A stretch of 64,000 nucleotides of DNA, taken from NCBI GenBank assembly GCA_014240375.1, contig JAAZXB010000009.1:80405-144404 (forward strand), given 5' to 3'. Shown here in pieces: positions 28,780-42,100 of this stretch (positions are counted from its first letter, which is position 1; each line of letters opens with the position of its first letter). A model generated the notes under the pieces. That model did no database searches, was not told the origin of the DNA, and saw nothing but the letters and a program-made list of their open reading frames with translations. Origin of the DNA: Planctomycetota bacterium. GTDB lineage: Bacteria; Planctomycetota; UBA8108; UBA1146. The translations under genes were made by a program, and so were the position numbers.

Positions 28780-29505
28780 TTATCCGTGATTCTGGTATCT
28801 GGTAGGGTCAGGAATCGCCGCCTCTTCGAACCCTCGTCTTCTGAGTCCACACGAATCGCATCGCCCGCAAGCCTGGCCTGCTGCGTCGGGAGCGTAACAG
28901 GAGAGGGTGAGCGATAGATCCACACCTAGTTCCGTCGCGGTGCGGATGATCTGGGCTTTGCTCATCTCCACCAGCGGGGACTGTAACCTCCACCACGGTT
29001 GATCCGACTGGTTTGACCCTTCCCGCGTCCCTCGGTGGGCTGCAAGCAGGAACGCTTCGAGAAATTCCGGGCGGCAATCGGGGTAGCCGCTGTAGTCGAG
29101 AGCATTGACTCCGATCCAGATGTCACGAACCGAACGTGCTTCTGCCGCAGCTACTGCCAGCGACAAGAACACGAGGTTTCTTGCCGGTACATAGGTCGTT
29201 GGAATCTCCTCGCGCTGGCTGGCCCCCTGCTGTGGCTCATCGGGGATGGGCGATGAGCCGAGCAGCGCGGATCCACCGATGTGGTCGAAGGGTAAGTCGA
29301 GGATCAGCGGTGGTGGCAGATCGAGGGAGTGGGCGATCAATCCGACCTGCTGCGTTTCGATCGAGTGGTTCTGGCCATAACGAAAAGTCAGTGGGAGCGG
29401 GCGAAATCCTCGCGAGATGGCGATGGCCAGGACGGTGGTGGAATCGAGGCCACCACTGGCCAGGGCGATCGAATCAAAGGAATCTTCCGGAGCGAAATCC
29501 GCCAC
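28780..29505 (-). CDS. queC: 7-cyano-7-deazaguanine synthase
   Basis: IALASGGLDSTTVLAIAISRGF PP-loop; CYAPDAAGQACGRCDSCGLRRRGF zinc site. GTG at 29505 with SD GAGGAGG preferred over ORF-track start 29868. Confidence 0.92.
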   Translation of the reverse strand: MADFAPEDSFDSIALASGGLDSTTVLAIAISRGFRPLPLTFRYGQNHSIETQQVGLIAHSLDLPPPLILDLPFDHIGGSALLGSSPIPDEPQQGASQREEIPTTYVPARNLVFLSLAVAAAEARSVRDIWIGVNALDYSGYPDCRPEFLEAFLLAAHRGTREGSNQSDQPWWRLQSPLVEMSKAQIIRTATELGVDLSLTLSCYAPDAAGQACGRCDSCGLRRRGFEEAAIPDPTRYQNHG

Positions 29506-29607
29506 CTCGGGTACCTCCTCATGGTCGGGGTCTTCCAGGTCGTATATCCTGAGGCAAGTCTGTGGGCAAGGACAGGGTTGTATACGGAGCGGGAGAATGG
29601 GGGATCC

Positions 29608-30657
29608 TTGAAGATATTGATGGTAGGAGGGCGCCTCGACTGGTCGGTGCCCACGACTCATGCACTGGGTCTTGCCGAAGGTCTGATCCAGCGTGGGCAC
29701 GAGATCCAGATGGTGTGTCGTGGTGGCGTCTTCTTGCCGCGATTCCGCGAGATCGGTGCCGAGGTATACCAATATCCCTCCTCGTGGCTGGCCCGCCGTC
29801 GCCTCATGATGTTTCTGCAAGACTTCGATCCGGTGGTGGTTCATGCCACAGGCGGACTGGGGGCGCAAAAGATCGCATTGAGATTATCCAAGGTCCTCGG
29901 TCGTCCGATGGTCCATACCGTGCATTCCTGGCTGAGTGGCGAGCGGTCTGCCCGGGCGACGCGTCATGCCTCGGCGGTGATCGTCGTCAATCAGGATCTG
30001 CGGGAGCATCTGGTCGGAGAACTGGGGATCTCCAAGGATAAGATCCGCGTCATTCCTTACGGCATCGAGATCCCCGAGGTGGTTCGAGAAGCGTGGAGTC
30101 CCAAGGGGATCCCGGTGATCGGAACCGTTGGAAGGCTCGATAAAGGGAGACGGCTCGACGATTTCCTCAAGGCTGCGGGATTGCTGAGAAAGAAGATCGG
30201 AGACGTAGTCTTCACGGTGCTGGGAGAGGGTCCGGATGAGCGCCGACTTCGGTCAGTCTGCAAGACGATGGATCTCGAGGGGCACCTGACTTTTGCCGCT
30301 CCTCCGGCAGATATCGATGCGGTATATCGAGCTTTTGATGTGTTGATGCTGGTCAGCGACTGGGGGGGAGCAGGTCTACACATGCTGGAAGGCCTTGCTC
30401 GGGGGATTCCTACCATCGCCACCGGCGGGGGAGAGATCCTCTCGCTGCTGGGGGAAGAGGGAATCTGCACCCTGGTTCGACCGGGAGATCCCGAGGCACT
30501 GGCCGAGGAAGGGGAGCGATTGCTGGCGGATCCTCAACGGGCGCGCAACCAGGTTGTGGTCGGAGTGGAGCATGTTCGTCGTCACTTCCCGATGCGAGCG
30601 ATGCTCGAACGGGTGGAAGAACTTCATAAGAGCCTCACGCAGACCCCTGTTACATGA
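29608..30657 (+). CDS. Family 4 glycosyltransferase
   Basis: LKILMVGGRLDWSVPTTHALGLAEGLIQRGHEIQ, VIPYGIEIPE, GTVGRLDKGRRLDDFLKAAGLL, GLHMLEGLARGIPTIATGGGEI. Start uncertain. Confidence 0.87.
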   Translation: MKILMVGGRLDWSVPTTHALGLAEGLIQRGHEIQMVCRGGVFLPRFREIGAEVYQYPSSWLARRRLMMFLQDFDPVVVHATGGLGAQKIALRLSKVLGRPMVHTVHSWLSGERSARATRHASAVIVVNQDLREHLVGELGISKDKIRVIPYGIEIPEVVREAWSPKGIPVIGTVGRLDKGRRLDDFLKAAGLLRKKIGDVVFTVLGEGPDERRLRSVCKTMDLEGHLTFAAPPADIDAVYRAFDVLMLVSDWGGAGLHMLEGLARGIPTIATGGGEILSLLGEEGICTLVRPGDPEALAEEGERLLADPQRARNQVVVGVEHVRRHFPMRAMLERVEELHKSLTQTPVT

Positions 30658-30769
30658 TCGTCCTGCCAGCGGATCATCCGGGTCGCTATTGCGGGTCGAT
30701 GTCGGTCGATCGCGCGGATCCAACGGTCGACTGGTGGACAGGGGCGCCTGCCACGCTTATCCTCATGCC

Positions 30770-33622
<2,853 letters not shown>

Positions 33623-33645
33623 GGGATCTCTCAGGGAGATATTCG

Positions 33646-35322
33646 ATGACTTCGCGCAGGGTGCTCATCACAGCGGCGTTACCGTACGCCAATAACCATC
33701 CGCATCTGGGGCACATCGCTGGGGTCTACCTTCCGGCGGACACCTACAATCGATATCTGCGCCTGGTTGGAGTCGAGACTATTTTCATCTGTGGCAGTGA
33801 TGATCATGGGGTTCCCATCACGATCTCTGCCCAGAAAGAAAACAGTACTCCACGGGAAGTGGTGCACAGATATCGCTCCATCCAGGAGCAAGGTTTTTCG
33901 GCTCTGGGGATCTCATTTGATCATTACAGCGGAACCTCCACCTGTGAAGGTCACCAGGAATTGGCGCAGGAGTTCTTCCTCAAGATTCGCGATCGAGGCG
34001 ATATCGAGGAAAAGGTCACGGACCAGTTTCGCTGTACGGATTGCGACATGTTCCTCCCCGATCGCTATGTCGAGGGGGATTGTCCTCTGTGTGGCGCCAG
34101 TGATGCACGTGGAGATCAATGCGATGCGTGCGGTGGTGCCTTTGAGCAGGATCTGCTGATCAAGCCACGCTGTGTCAATTGCGGATCCAATCCTCAGCTC
34201 ACCTCGACCCGACACTGGTTCTTTCGCCTCGATCGTTACGAGGAGAGGCTGGAAGAGTGGCTCGAGAGTCGTGAAGGCTGGCGTGACAATGTACGAAACT
34301 TCTCCCGCGGAATCGTACGGGAGGGATTGCCCGCCAGGAGCATCACCAGAGATCTCGAATGGGGTGTGCCTGTGCCCCTGGAAGAGGCGAAAGACAAGGT
34401 ATTGTACGTCTGGTTCGATGCCCCGATCGGTTACATCTCCTTCACTCGTGAGATGTTCAGGGCAAGGGGGCAGGAGGATGAATGGCGCTCCTGGTGGTCC
34501 GATGAAGACGTGGAGATCGTCCACTTTCTCGGTAAGGACAACATCATCTTTCATGCAGTGATCTGGCCATCGATGCTGCTGGGGCATGGTGACTTCAGGT
34601 TGCCCACGTCGATACCTGCTAACGAGTATCTCAACTTCAAAGGTGAAAAGTTTTCCAAGTCGAAAGGGGTCGGTGTCACGGCACAACAGATCCTTGAGCA
34701 ATTCGATGCGGATCGAGTTCGCTACTACCTGACAGCGATTGCGCCCGAGGGCAAAGACTCCTCCTTCACCTGGGAAGATTTCATCCAGAGGAATAACGAT
34801 GAACTGTCCGATGTAGTGGGCAACTTTGCCCACCGCGTGCTGACTTTTACGGTCAAGAATTTTGAGACCAAGGTGCCTGCCGGAGTGGAGGACTCTCCAT
34901 TCCTTGAAGAGGTCTTGAGTGTGGTTTCCGAGGCTCGGGAGCAGTGGTCAAAATCTTTCGATCGACAGAGATTCAGAGAAGCTCTCGACCGAGTCGTGAC
35001 CCTGGCTCGTCATGGAAATCGTATCTTTGATGCTGCAGAACCGTGGAAGAGTCGCAAGGTCGACCTGGAACGATGCGGTGCAGACCTGGCAGCACTGCTG
35101 GAACTGGTGCACGCAGTTTCATTACTGCTGCTACCGTTCTTGCCGGTCAGCGCGAACAAGTTGGCAGCGACTTTTTCCGACGCCACAGCCGACCCTGAAA
35201 CTGCGGTGATGAAACTGGGGACCGAGCACTTGCTACAGCCAGGTGCACTCCTCAATCCTCCCGGGATCCTCTACCCTCGGCTGGAATTGCTCGACGATGA
35301 AGAAGAGGGCCCCGCCTCGTAA
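33646..35322 (+). CDS. metG: Methionine--tRNA ligase
   Basis: VLITAALPYANNHPHLGHIAGVYLPADTYNRYLRL; EKFSKSKGVG; zinc-knuckle Cys pairs. Confidence 0.96.
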   Translation: MTSRRVLITAALPYANNHPHLGHIAGVYLPADTYNRYLRLVGVETIFICGSDDHGVPITISAQKENSTPREVVHRYRSIQEQGFSALGISFDHYSGTSTCEGHQELAQEFFLKIRDRGDIEEKVTDQFRCTDCDMFLPDRYVEGDCPLCGASDARGDQCDACGGAFEQDLLIKPRCVNCGSNPQLTSTRHWFFRLDRYEERLEEWLESREGWRDNVRNFSRGIVREGLPARSITRDLEWGVPVPLEEAKDKVLYVWFDAPIGYISFTREMFRARGQEDEWRSWWSDEDVEIVHFLGKDNIIFHAVIWPSMLLGHGDFRLPTSIPANEYLNFKGEKFSKSKGVGVTAQQILEQFDADRVRYYLTAIAPEGKDSSFTWEDFIQRNNDELSDVVGNFAHRVLTFTVKNFETKVPAGVEDSPFLEEVLSVVSEAREQWSKSFDRQRFREALDRVVTLARHGNRIFDAAEPWKSRKVDLERCGADLAALLELVHAVSLLLLPFLPVSANKLAATFSDATADPETAVMKLGTEHLLQPGALLNPPGILYPRLELLDDEEEGPAS

Positions 35323-36986
35323 CAGCGTTTGGCCCAGTTCAGCCATGTCGATTGGCTTGCGTCCGCAGGGTCGCGCAAGGTTGTTTCAAACAGTTTCCGG
35401 ACCTCCGACCGCTTGACCATTCCGGCAACCAGGCACTTGTAGATCTTCTCCCCTAATCGGTAACCGATGAGGTGGGCAGTGCCGCTGCGGACGTCCTCAT
35501 CTCGCAGGGGCAGTGGGGTGGGTGTCGGGATCTTCCCATTCCCTTCGAGCCAGGTCTGTTCGTTTTCGATATGGAGCAGGGAGTCGCGAACTGTTTGACG
35601 AGTTGCCTTGAGGAGAGGGTCGAGAGAGGGACTGTTCAATTCCCCCAGCAATGTTTCGAGTTCTTTCACATCCATGCAGGCTCTTTTGTGATCGATGATC
35701 TTGGTGCCGATGTAGCCGATCGCTTCGCGGATGGCGATCTCATAGAAGTGCTGGAGTGGATCGCTGGAAGAATTGGTTTCGTTGCATTTAACCGAGTTGA
35801 TGTGATGAGACGCTTCTTCTGCGGCATGACGGATCGATAGATTGCCGAGGACGATGACCTGAGCATCGGGCAGATAGCACGACTCTTCTCGCGCCAGTTG
35901 GGAGTTCACAAGTTCCATCTGTTCAGGACCCAGGGAATGGGTGTTTCTGAGACGATCGAGCAGGTCGAGATTTCTTCCGGTGTGAACAGTGAATCCATCG
36001 AGGCCTTTGGTGGGAATATCAAGGTAGCCGCAGATGGTCTCGATCATCATCCATACCTGATCGGACATGATCGTCGAGGAGATCGATGGCAGATTGTGCA
36101 CTCCTCTGGATTCTTCCAGTTCCTCCTCGTTCAGCTGCCAGTTGAGATAGGACTGGTGCTTTACCATCGGGGTGGTATTGATCATGCAGTATCGGTCTTC
36201 GCCGATCCCTACTGCGGCGACCGATTGCTCCAGACCGGTCCTGGCCAGCTCCCAGTAGACACGATCCAGGTTCTGGAACACCGTGGTCTGGCGAGGTGGT
36301 TCGATTCCGGTTCGCTTCGCTAGCAGGGAGATCTTCTCTGGAAGGTGTTCTGGAGCGACATGAAGATCCCCAAAGATTACCGCCAGGGTCGCATCCGGGA
36401 ACTGTTCGAGAACTTCTAGAATCCTCATCGCAGCGATCTTTTCCCGAGCGTTGAAGGAGTCGCCGACAATCGTCGGTTCCGAGTTGAGGGCGATCACTGG
36501 CAAGCCGGCATCCCGGCAGAACTCAAGCTGGAGAGAGTAGTTTTTCCATGGGAATCCCCATCGATGGTCCCAGTTAGATTCCTTCAATAATTGTTCGTCA
36601 TCGATTTCTTTGCGGCGCCAGCGATCGAGCAGTGGTTGCGAATCGACGTGAAAGGCTTCGGTGGCGAGCACTACTTTTTTGCCACTCTGGAGCCATGATT
36701 CGATGACCCTCAGAGGGCCCTTTTGTGATTCCCTGAGGGTGTGATAATCGCCGAAGTGGACCACATCAAAGTCGCTGGTTTCTTGCGAGAGTTGGTCGAT
36801 GGAGATGGGGGTAAGCGGCCCCTCGCTGGCCTCGTAGTAAGCCTTTCGCCAGCGCGGTAGTGCACCACTGGGATCGATGATCGAATCGTCGATTTCTCGG
36901 CGAGTCTGCTCGGAGAGAGTTCGTTGCAGGGTCATCAGCCGTTCTCGGGCTGGCACCGGGGAAGCACTCAAACGATTGATCCCCAC
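35271..36986 (-). CDS. ChaN-family (haem-binding lipoprotein-like) domain protein
   Basis: DFDVVHFGDYHTLRESQKGPLRVIESWLQSGKKVVLATEAFHVDSQPLLDRW ... LPVIALNSEP. Confidence 0.72.
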   Translation of the reverse strand: MGINRLSASPVPARERLMTLQRTLSEQTRREIDDSIIDPSGALPRWRKAYYEASEGPLTPISIDQLSQETSDFDVVHFGDYHTLRESQKGPLRVIESWLQSGKKVVLATEAFHVDSQPLLDRWRRKEIDDEQLLKESNWDHRWGFPWKNYSLQLEFCRDAGLPVIALNSEPTIVGDSFNAREKIAAMRILEVLEQFPDATLAVIFGDLHVAPEHLPEKISLLAKRTGIEPPRQTTVFQNLDRVYWELARTGLEQSVAAVGIGEDRYCMINTTPMVKHQSYLNWQLNEEELEESRGVHNLPSISSTIMSDQVWMMIETICGYLDIPTKGLDGFTVHTGRNLDLLDRLRNTHSLGPEQMELVNSQLAREESCYLPDAQVIVLGNLSIRHAAEEASHHINSVKCNETNSSSDPLQHFYEIAIREAIGYIGTKIIDHKRACMDVKELETLLGELNSPSLDPLLKATRQTVRDSLLHIENEQTWLEGNGKIPTPTPLPLRDEDVRSGTAHLIGYRLGEKIYKCLVAGMVKRSEVRKLFETTLRDPADASQSTWLNWAKRCYEAGPSSSSSSNSSRG

Positions 36987-37582
36987 GAATCAAGATCTGT
37001 CGGTGAGTTGAGATTCTTGAATGGACTTTGTGTCGGAGGGTCCGAAGCTGGAGAGAATTGTTCGGGCCAGTGAAGCAGTCGGGTGCTGGACCTCTTGACC
37101 CAGGCTAATAACGCCAGATCACCGTCGGGGGGGGAAGAAAATTTGAGTGCGGAGGGGTCCCATACTGCAGCAAGAGGTTGAGGGCGATGATCATCGACCG
37201 GAATCACCGAGATCCCAGGGCTGTGGTGAGAGCAGATGGTGGAAACGGTGGAGGAATCCAGAAGCGGCAAGTCGACGGCGGCAACGAAGACCGGTACCGC
37301 CAGTCTCTCGACGATCGATTCGATCACGTCGACCAGGCAGCGACTCCCGGGAGGATCGAGTAATACCCGATGCCATGACAGATCCTCGAATGAGTCGAGC
37401 AAACTCCGGTCCTTGAGCGCCACGGAGATGCGGGGGAAAAGCGCAGAGAGCTGGTCATGCTGCCTTTTTAGCAAGGTGACACCGTCCAACTCCAACAGAG
37501 CCTTGGGTTGCCCCATGCGGGTTCCCAGTCCCCCGGCGAGGATCACGCAATCGGAGACGGTGCGTCGGTCTGGTTGGTTCAT
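36968..37582 (-). CDS. mobA: Molybdenum cofactor guanylyltransferase (MobA-like)
   Basis: CVILAGGLGTRMGQPKALLELDGVTLLKRQHDQL. Confidence 0.83.
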   Translation of the reverse strand: MNQPDRRTVSDCVILAGGLGTRMGQPKALLELDGVTLLKRQHDQLSALFPRISVALKDRSLLDSFEDLSWHRVLLDPPGSRCLVDVIESIVERLAVPVFVAAVDLPLLDSSTVSTICSHHSPGISVIPVDDHRPQPLAAVWDPSALKFSSPPDGDLALLAWVKRSSTRLLHWPEQFSPASDPPTQSPFKNLNSPTDLDSWGSIV

Positions 37583-37645
37583 CTAGAGCACCTTTTCCAT
37601 GGCAGTGGAATAACTTGTCGAAGCAAGGGGGTCAACGGTGCAGAT

Positions 37646-38410
37646 CTAGACCCGGCTCCAGCGTCGCAATTGTCGTAGAGTTGCCCGGAGATCCTTGGGA
37701 AAGCCCGCTTCGATGGTGATCGGTTGGCCAGTCTCTGGATGGGTCACCGAGATGGAAAGGGCGTGGAGGCCGAGCCGACCCAGTAGTGGCCGTTCCACTG
37801 TCGATTTGCGGGGGCGGTAGTCCTTTTTGAAGGATGAGAGGAACAGCGCCTCTCCATCACCATAGAGTGGATCGCAGACGCAGGGCGTTTTCAATTTCGC
37901 CATCACCATGCGGATCTGGTGGGTCCTTCCGGTGCTGGGAGATGCTTCGACCCAACTGTGGTCCCGAAAAGCCTCCATTACCCGATAATCGGTGACACAC
38001 TCCTTGCCATCGGATTGGAATCGCATCGATCCGGGTCGGGCAGGATTCTCATCTACATGGAAAATGCTGGTGCCTCTGGCAGGAGAAGGAAGATCGGAGA
38101 CCAGCGCGCCGTAACGCTTTTGCACTTCCCGATTCATGAACTGCTGCCTCAGGTGAGATTGAGCGGAGCCATTCTTGGCGAACAGGATCACCCCGGAGGT
38201 TTGCTTGTCGAGGCGATGGACTACATGGGGTTTCAGTGCCTGGGGATCTTTCTGTTTCCATAGATCCCACAGCAAGTCGATCAGGCAGGGCGCTTGATGG
38301 TCCCACCTTTCGCTGACGGTGCTGAACCCTGCTGGTTTATTGACCGCGACGAACGAATCGTCGTTGTGAAGGATTTCCAGCGGGCGCATTCTTGGGGGTC
38401 GCTCCGACAT
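37646..38410 (-). CDS. RluA-family pseudouridine synthase
   Basis: FVAVNKPAGFSTVSERW, HVVHRLDKQTSGVILFAKNG, SPSTGRTHQIRMVMAKLKTPCVCDPLYG. Confidence 0.92.
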   Translation of the reverse strand: MSERPPRMRPLEILHNDDSFVAVNKPAGFSTVSERWDHQAPCLIDLLWDLWKQKDPQALKPHVVHRLDKQTSGVILFAKNGSAQSHLRQQFMNREVQKRYGALVSDLPSPARGTSIFHVDENPARPGSMRFQSDGKECVTDYRVMEAFRDHSWVEASPSTGRTHQIRMVMAKLKTPCVCDPLYGDGEALFLSSFKKDYRPRKSTVERPLLGRLGLHALSISVTHPETGQPITIEAGFPKDLRATLRQLRRWSRV

Positions 38411-38415
38411 CTGAT

Positions 38416-39198
38416 CTAACTTCCCGGCAGCCGTGATGCTGCTGTTTCCAGTTGCTGGATTCCGAGCATCGAATCGGCATGGTCGTCATCGTTACGCTTG
38501 GCGATCTCAGAAAATGCGCTGATCACCTGCAAGAATCGATCATAGGAGCTCTTGTCGCCACCTCGCCACCGCGCAAACTCTAGCCAACCGGTCGCAATGT
38601 TGATGAGGAACGAGGCGTCCGGACCGACCTCGATCGGTGAAGCAGATTCTTTGGCATGGTCTCGAGCAGCTTCCAGGGAACTTTCGAATGCCGCGATCGC
38701 ACCGGACCAGTCTGCCAGTCCACAACGATGAGTTCCGAGAGCCCACCAGGCCATGTGGAACGGGACCGCTCCCTTGTTCAGTTCGGATCTCCAGCGAAGG
38801 CAATCCTCCGCACAACGAATCCCTGCCTTGAAGTGGTCATCCGTTCGAGGCTCGGGATCTTCAGGCCAGCAAGGAGCCAGGTCGGCAGCAAGGTTATAGG
38901 AGAGAATGTTGGCTCCGTCGAGGCGTCGGTCCCTTTCCTCGGCATCGGATTCAACTTCTGCCTGGGCAGCAAACTCATCGATGGCGGCGCGAGAGATTGC
39001 GATGAGATCAGCCAGGGTCCTCGGCAAGTCCTGGCCTGCAGAGATGCGCTGACTGGCCATCAAGAACAAGCCCCTCCGTTGCATGGGTTCACTCTTTGCG
39101 CCGATGTGATCGATCAGGGAGACGATCCCGGACTGGAGATAGATTTCACTCAATTCGGGCCACAGTTGTTCGAAAGGATTGGTGGTCTGGGTCATCAA
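38416..39198 (-). CDS. Hypothetical protein (helical/TPR-like)
   Basis: Coupled by overlap to the FHA-metzincin gene; no family recognised. Confidence 0.6.
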   Translation of the reverse strand: MMTQTTNPFEQLWPELSEIYLQSGIVSLIDHIGAKSEPMQRRGLFLMASQRISAGQDLPRTLADLIAISRAAIDEFAAQAEVESDAEERDRRLDGANILSYNLAADLAPCWPEDPEPRTDDHFKAGIRCAEDCLRWRSELNKGAVPFHMAWWALGTHRCGLADWSGAIAAFESSLEAARDHAKESASPIEVGPDASFLINIATGWLEFARWRGGDKSSYDRFLQVISAFSEIAKRNDDDHADSMLGIQQLETAASRLPGS

Positions 39199-42100
39199 AT
39201 TTCCTCCAGTGAGATATTATCGAACCAGACTGTACCGGATTGTCCCTTCACAAAACAGGCGATGTAGGTGGTCCGACTGGTCCCTGGCATCCAGTCAAAC
39301 TTGATCCTCGTCCATTCCGTATCTCGGCGAAGTGGTGCAGATCGAGAGGACCATGACCCGAGCCTGCCGGTGAAGAACCCGATCAGCGCTTCACCTTCGA
39401 ACTGGCTCGCCTTGACCAGTGCGGTCACTCGATATTTTTTTCCAGGGGTGACGACGATACGCTGGATGGTTCCACCGGCTCCGGGTTGGATGATTTTTGC
39501 CCGTAAGGCTCGGGTTCCATCGACCAGGCCTTCTGTATCCTCATCGAAGACCACCGAACCTCCAGGATCGACTTCCCCTGGGATCCAACCGTCGAGTAAT
39601 TTCTTGGCCTCGAAGTTTCCATTGATCAGCGGCTGGTGCACATCGTATCGAACGACCTCTTGTGTAAGATCCTCACCTTGTGGCCCTTCGTCGAGGATCC
39701 CCACCGGAACAGGGTCTCCCTCGGCGGTCATCAACTCCAGGCGTAAACCGCGAGTGCCGACCATCTGGGTCACTGCCACTTCGATGATGTTCTCACCTCG
39801 AAAGAGTTGGATGGGGAACGGCTTCTTCTGGTTCAGCATCAGTTCGTCGTGCATCGGTTGGCCCATCTGGGGACTGGCATCGATGAACCCGACGGGAGAA
39901 CCGTTGAGGCTGATTTGCATCTTCACATCCGTGGCCACGGTCAACCTCGCCTCGACATCATTGTTGACCACGATGCGGCGAAAGAGCAGCCACTGTCGAT
40001 TCCGAGTGACGGGGTCCTGTCCTGCAGTGAGATCGGTGAAGGGACTGGGCCAAACCAGAGGTCTCCATTGCGGGTTGGATTCTGCCGGACTCTTCCTCTG
40101 ATTTCTCCTGCGGGTAACGGATGATTCCACCGGTCCCAGCACCCACCACCCATTGATCACAGTTCCTTCGAGCCGATTGTAGTTCAATTGTATCGGGTGC
40201 TTTCGGGTGAACTGAACCGACGAACCGCCCAGATCGACGCGATCATCGAACACCGGCCATCCATTGGCGCGGAAGATCCAGGCGATATTTTCCCCCAGAG
40301 CGAGGGAGTAGAGTGCGGCGATTCGTTCGATACTGGAGAGCCCATGAAGGCGCAGTGTTTGCTCGGAAGCCTTGCGTTCGGTGAACATCTTGTGGTGAAC
40401 ACCAACTCCGTGGATGAATCTCAGGGCGGCAAATACGGAGGGGTTTGGTTGCCATATTGATCTCTCGTCACTATTTCTGTCGAGCAGCCAGCGAATGGTT
40501 TTCTGGAAAGCGTTGGCGTTGAGTAGCCGATATCCCAGTTCCCCGTAGATGCCCTCGTCGACACCACAATCGGCCAGCAACATGTAGGGGTCGTGGCCGA
40601 ATCCGATGTTATGACCCAACTCATGGGTGTAGGCGCCGGGCAAGCGATCTCCCTGACCGGTGTAGTCATGCAAGACTGCTGCATCGAGAACGATGACTCC
40701 GCCTCCTCCGAGACCGCCGACTCCCGGTGGTAGGAAGATATCGAAGTCCATCAGCAGTCTCAGGACTCCATCGGCGCACCCGAGGTGATCCTTGCAACCC
40801 CTCAGACTGCGGGCCACCTCCGGCATCATCGATTTCATCCTTGCACGAAAGATACTGGGCCCGGTGGCACTCGATCCGGCATCGTTGACGGTGATGGGAG
40901 TCTCGGCCTTGGCGATCCCACGAATCGCAGAATTCCCGAACGGCGCATCGATCTGGATGCTCAACTTGTCGAGGTCGACTCGCTGCAGTGTTTCAGGCTC
41001 TTGCCAGCGCATCGCTCCGAGGGTGCGGTGGATCAGCACCTTGCCCGATCGATCGACTGCAGCAAGGGAACCATCGTTGCCCGGGACCCGGTCGAGGACT
41101 CGCCCCCCTGCATCGGAGATGGAGAGACGCATCTGTATCGTCTTGTCCTTGCGTTCGTAATGGAGTCTCGGCGTCCAGGGTGATCGTGGTTCCAGGTCAA
41201 ATTTTTGTCCGGCAGATAATAGCGCTCGATAGGGCAAGAGGCGGGCGGTTTTCCCTCCGGGAAGGGTACTTCGAGTTTCCAGCCGATAGGTCCCTGGCAT
41301 CACCCAGGCTCGCCGAGCCTGCCGGGTCTCGAGGGTGAAGCGTTCTCGGAATCCGTCTACCGCCACCACCTCGATGGTGGCATCTGCAGCACCACCGAAC
41401 GCAGACTCGGCACTGTACTGGAGGCGACTCATACGGTTCTGGTCGATCAAGATCGGCACCACTTCACGGTCGCCACCGGTTTTGGCACGGGTGAGCACCG
41501 CTTCACCTTCAGTGGTGCGGCACAGCACGCAGATATCGACCGGAGGTCCCGACATCAACAGGCGAAACTGCCCGGTGGGGGCCGAGCGCGATGACTCCAA
41601 CCGTCCGCGGGCCCCCACCTCCATCGCCACTCTTTCGGTGGTGAAGGCTGCGGCGACCGGTTCAGGGGTGATCCATATCTTCTCGATGGACAGACCCTTT
41701 CCCTGGCGGTCTTCGACCGAGATCACTGTCTGCTTCCTCGGCTCCAGGAGGATGCTGGAACTCTCCCCTGATAGGGTTTGCTGTAGCAGCAATAATCTTG
41801 GCAGGGTCAGTACCAAAGTGTTGTCATCTGGATCGATATCATCGACCACTTCACCCTGGGCGATGACGGTCCAGGAACCGGGCACAACCACTGCGCTCCA
41901 GCGTCCATCGGTTCCCGTGGTTCCCTCGACGACCGCCAGACTCTCGTTGGAGAGGAGCAATAGTTTGGCCCCTGCGACCGGCTTTCCAACTTCGTCTCGC
42001 ACCTCGACCGAGATGGGTCGGAGCCTGAATTTCTCTCGAACCCACTCCTCACGCTCTCGTTCCCGTGCGATCGCTTTGGCCTCCTTGGCACTCTCGGAAG

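Noticed and set aside
28780-29868. Full 362-aa version of QueC
   Set aside because: N-terminal ~120 residues overlap the plus-strand glycosyltransferase and look non-coding; GTG at 29505 with a strong SD is a better start.
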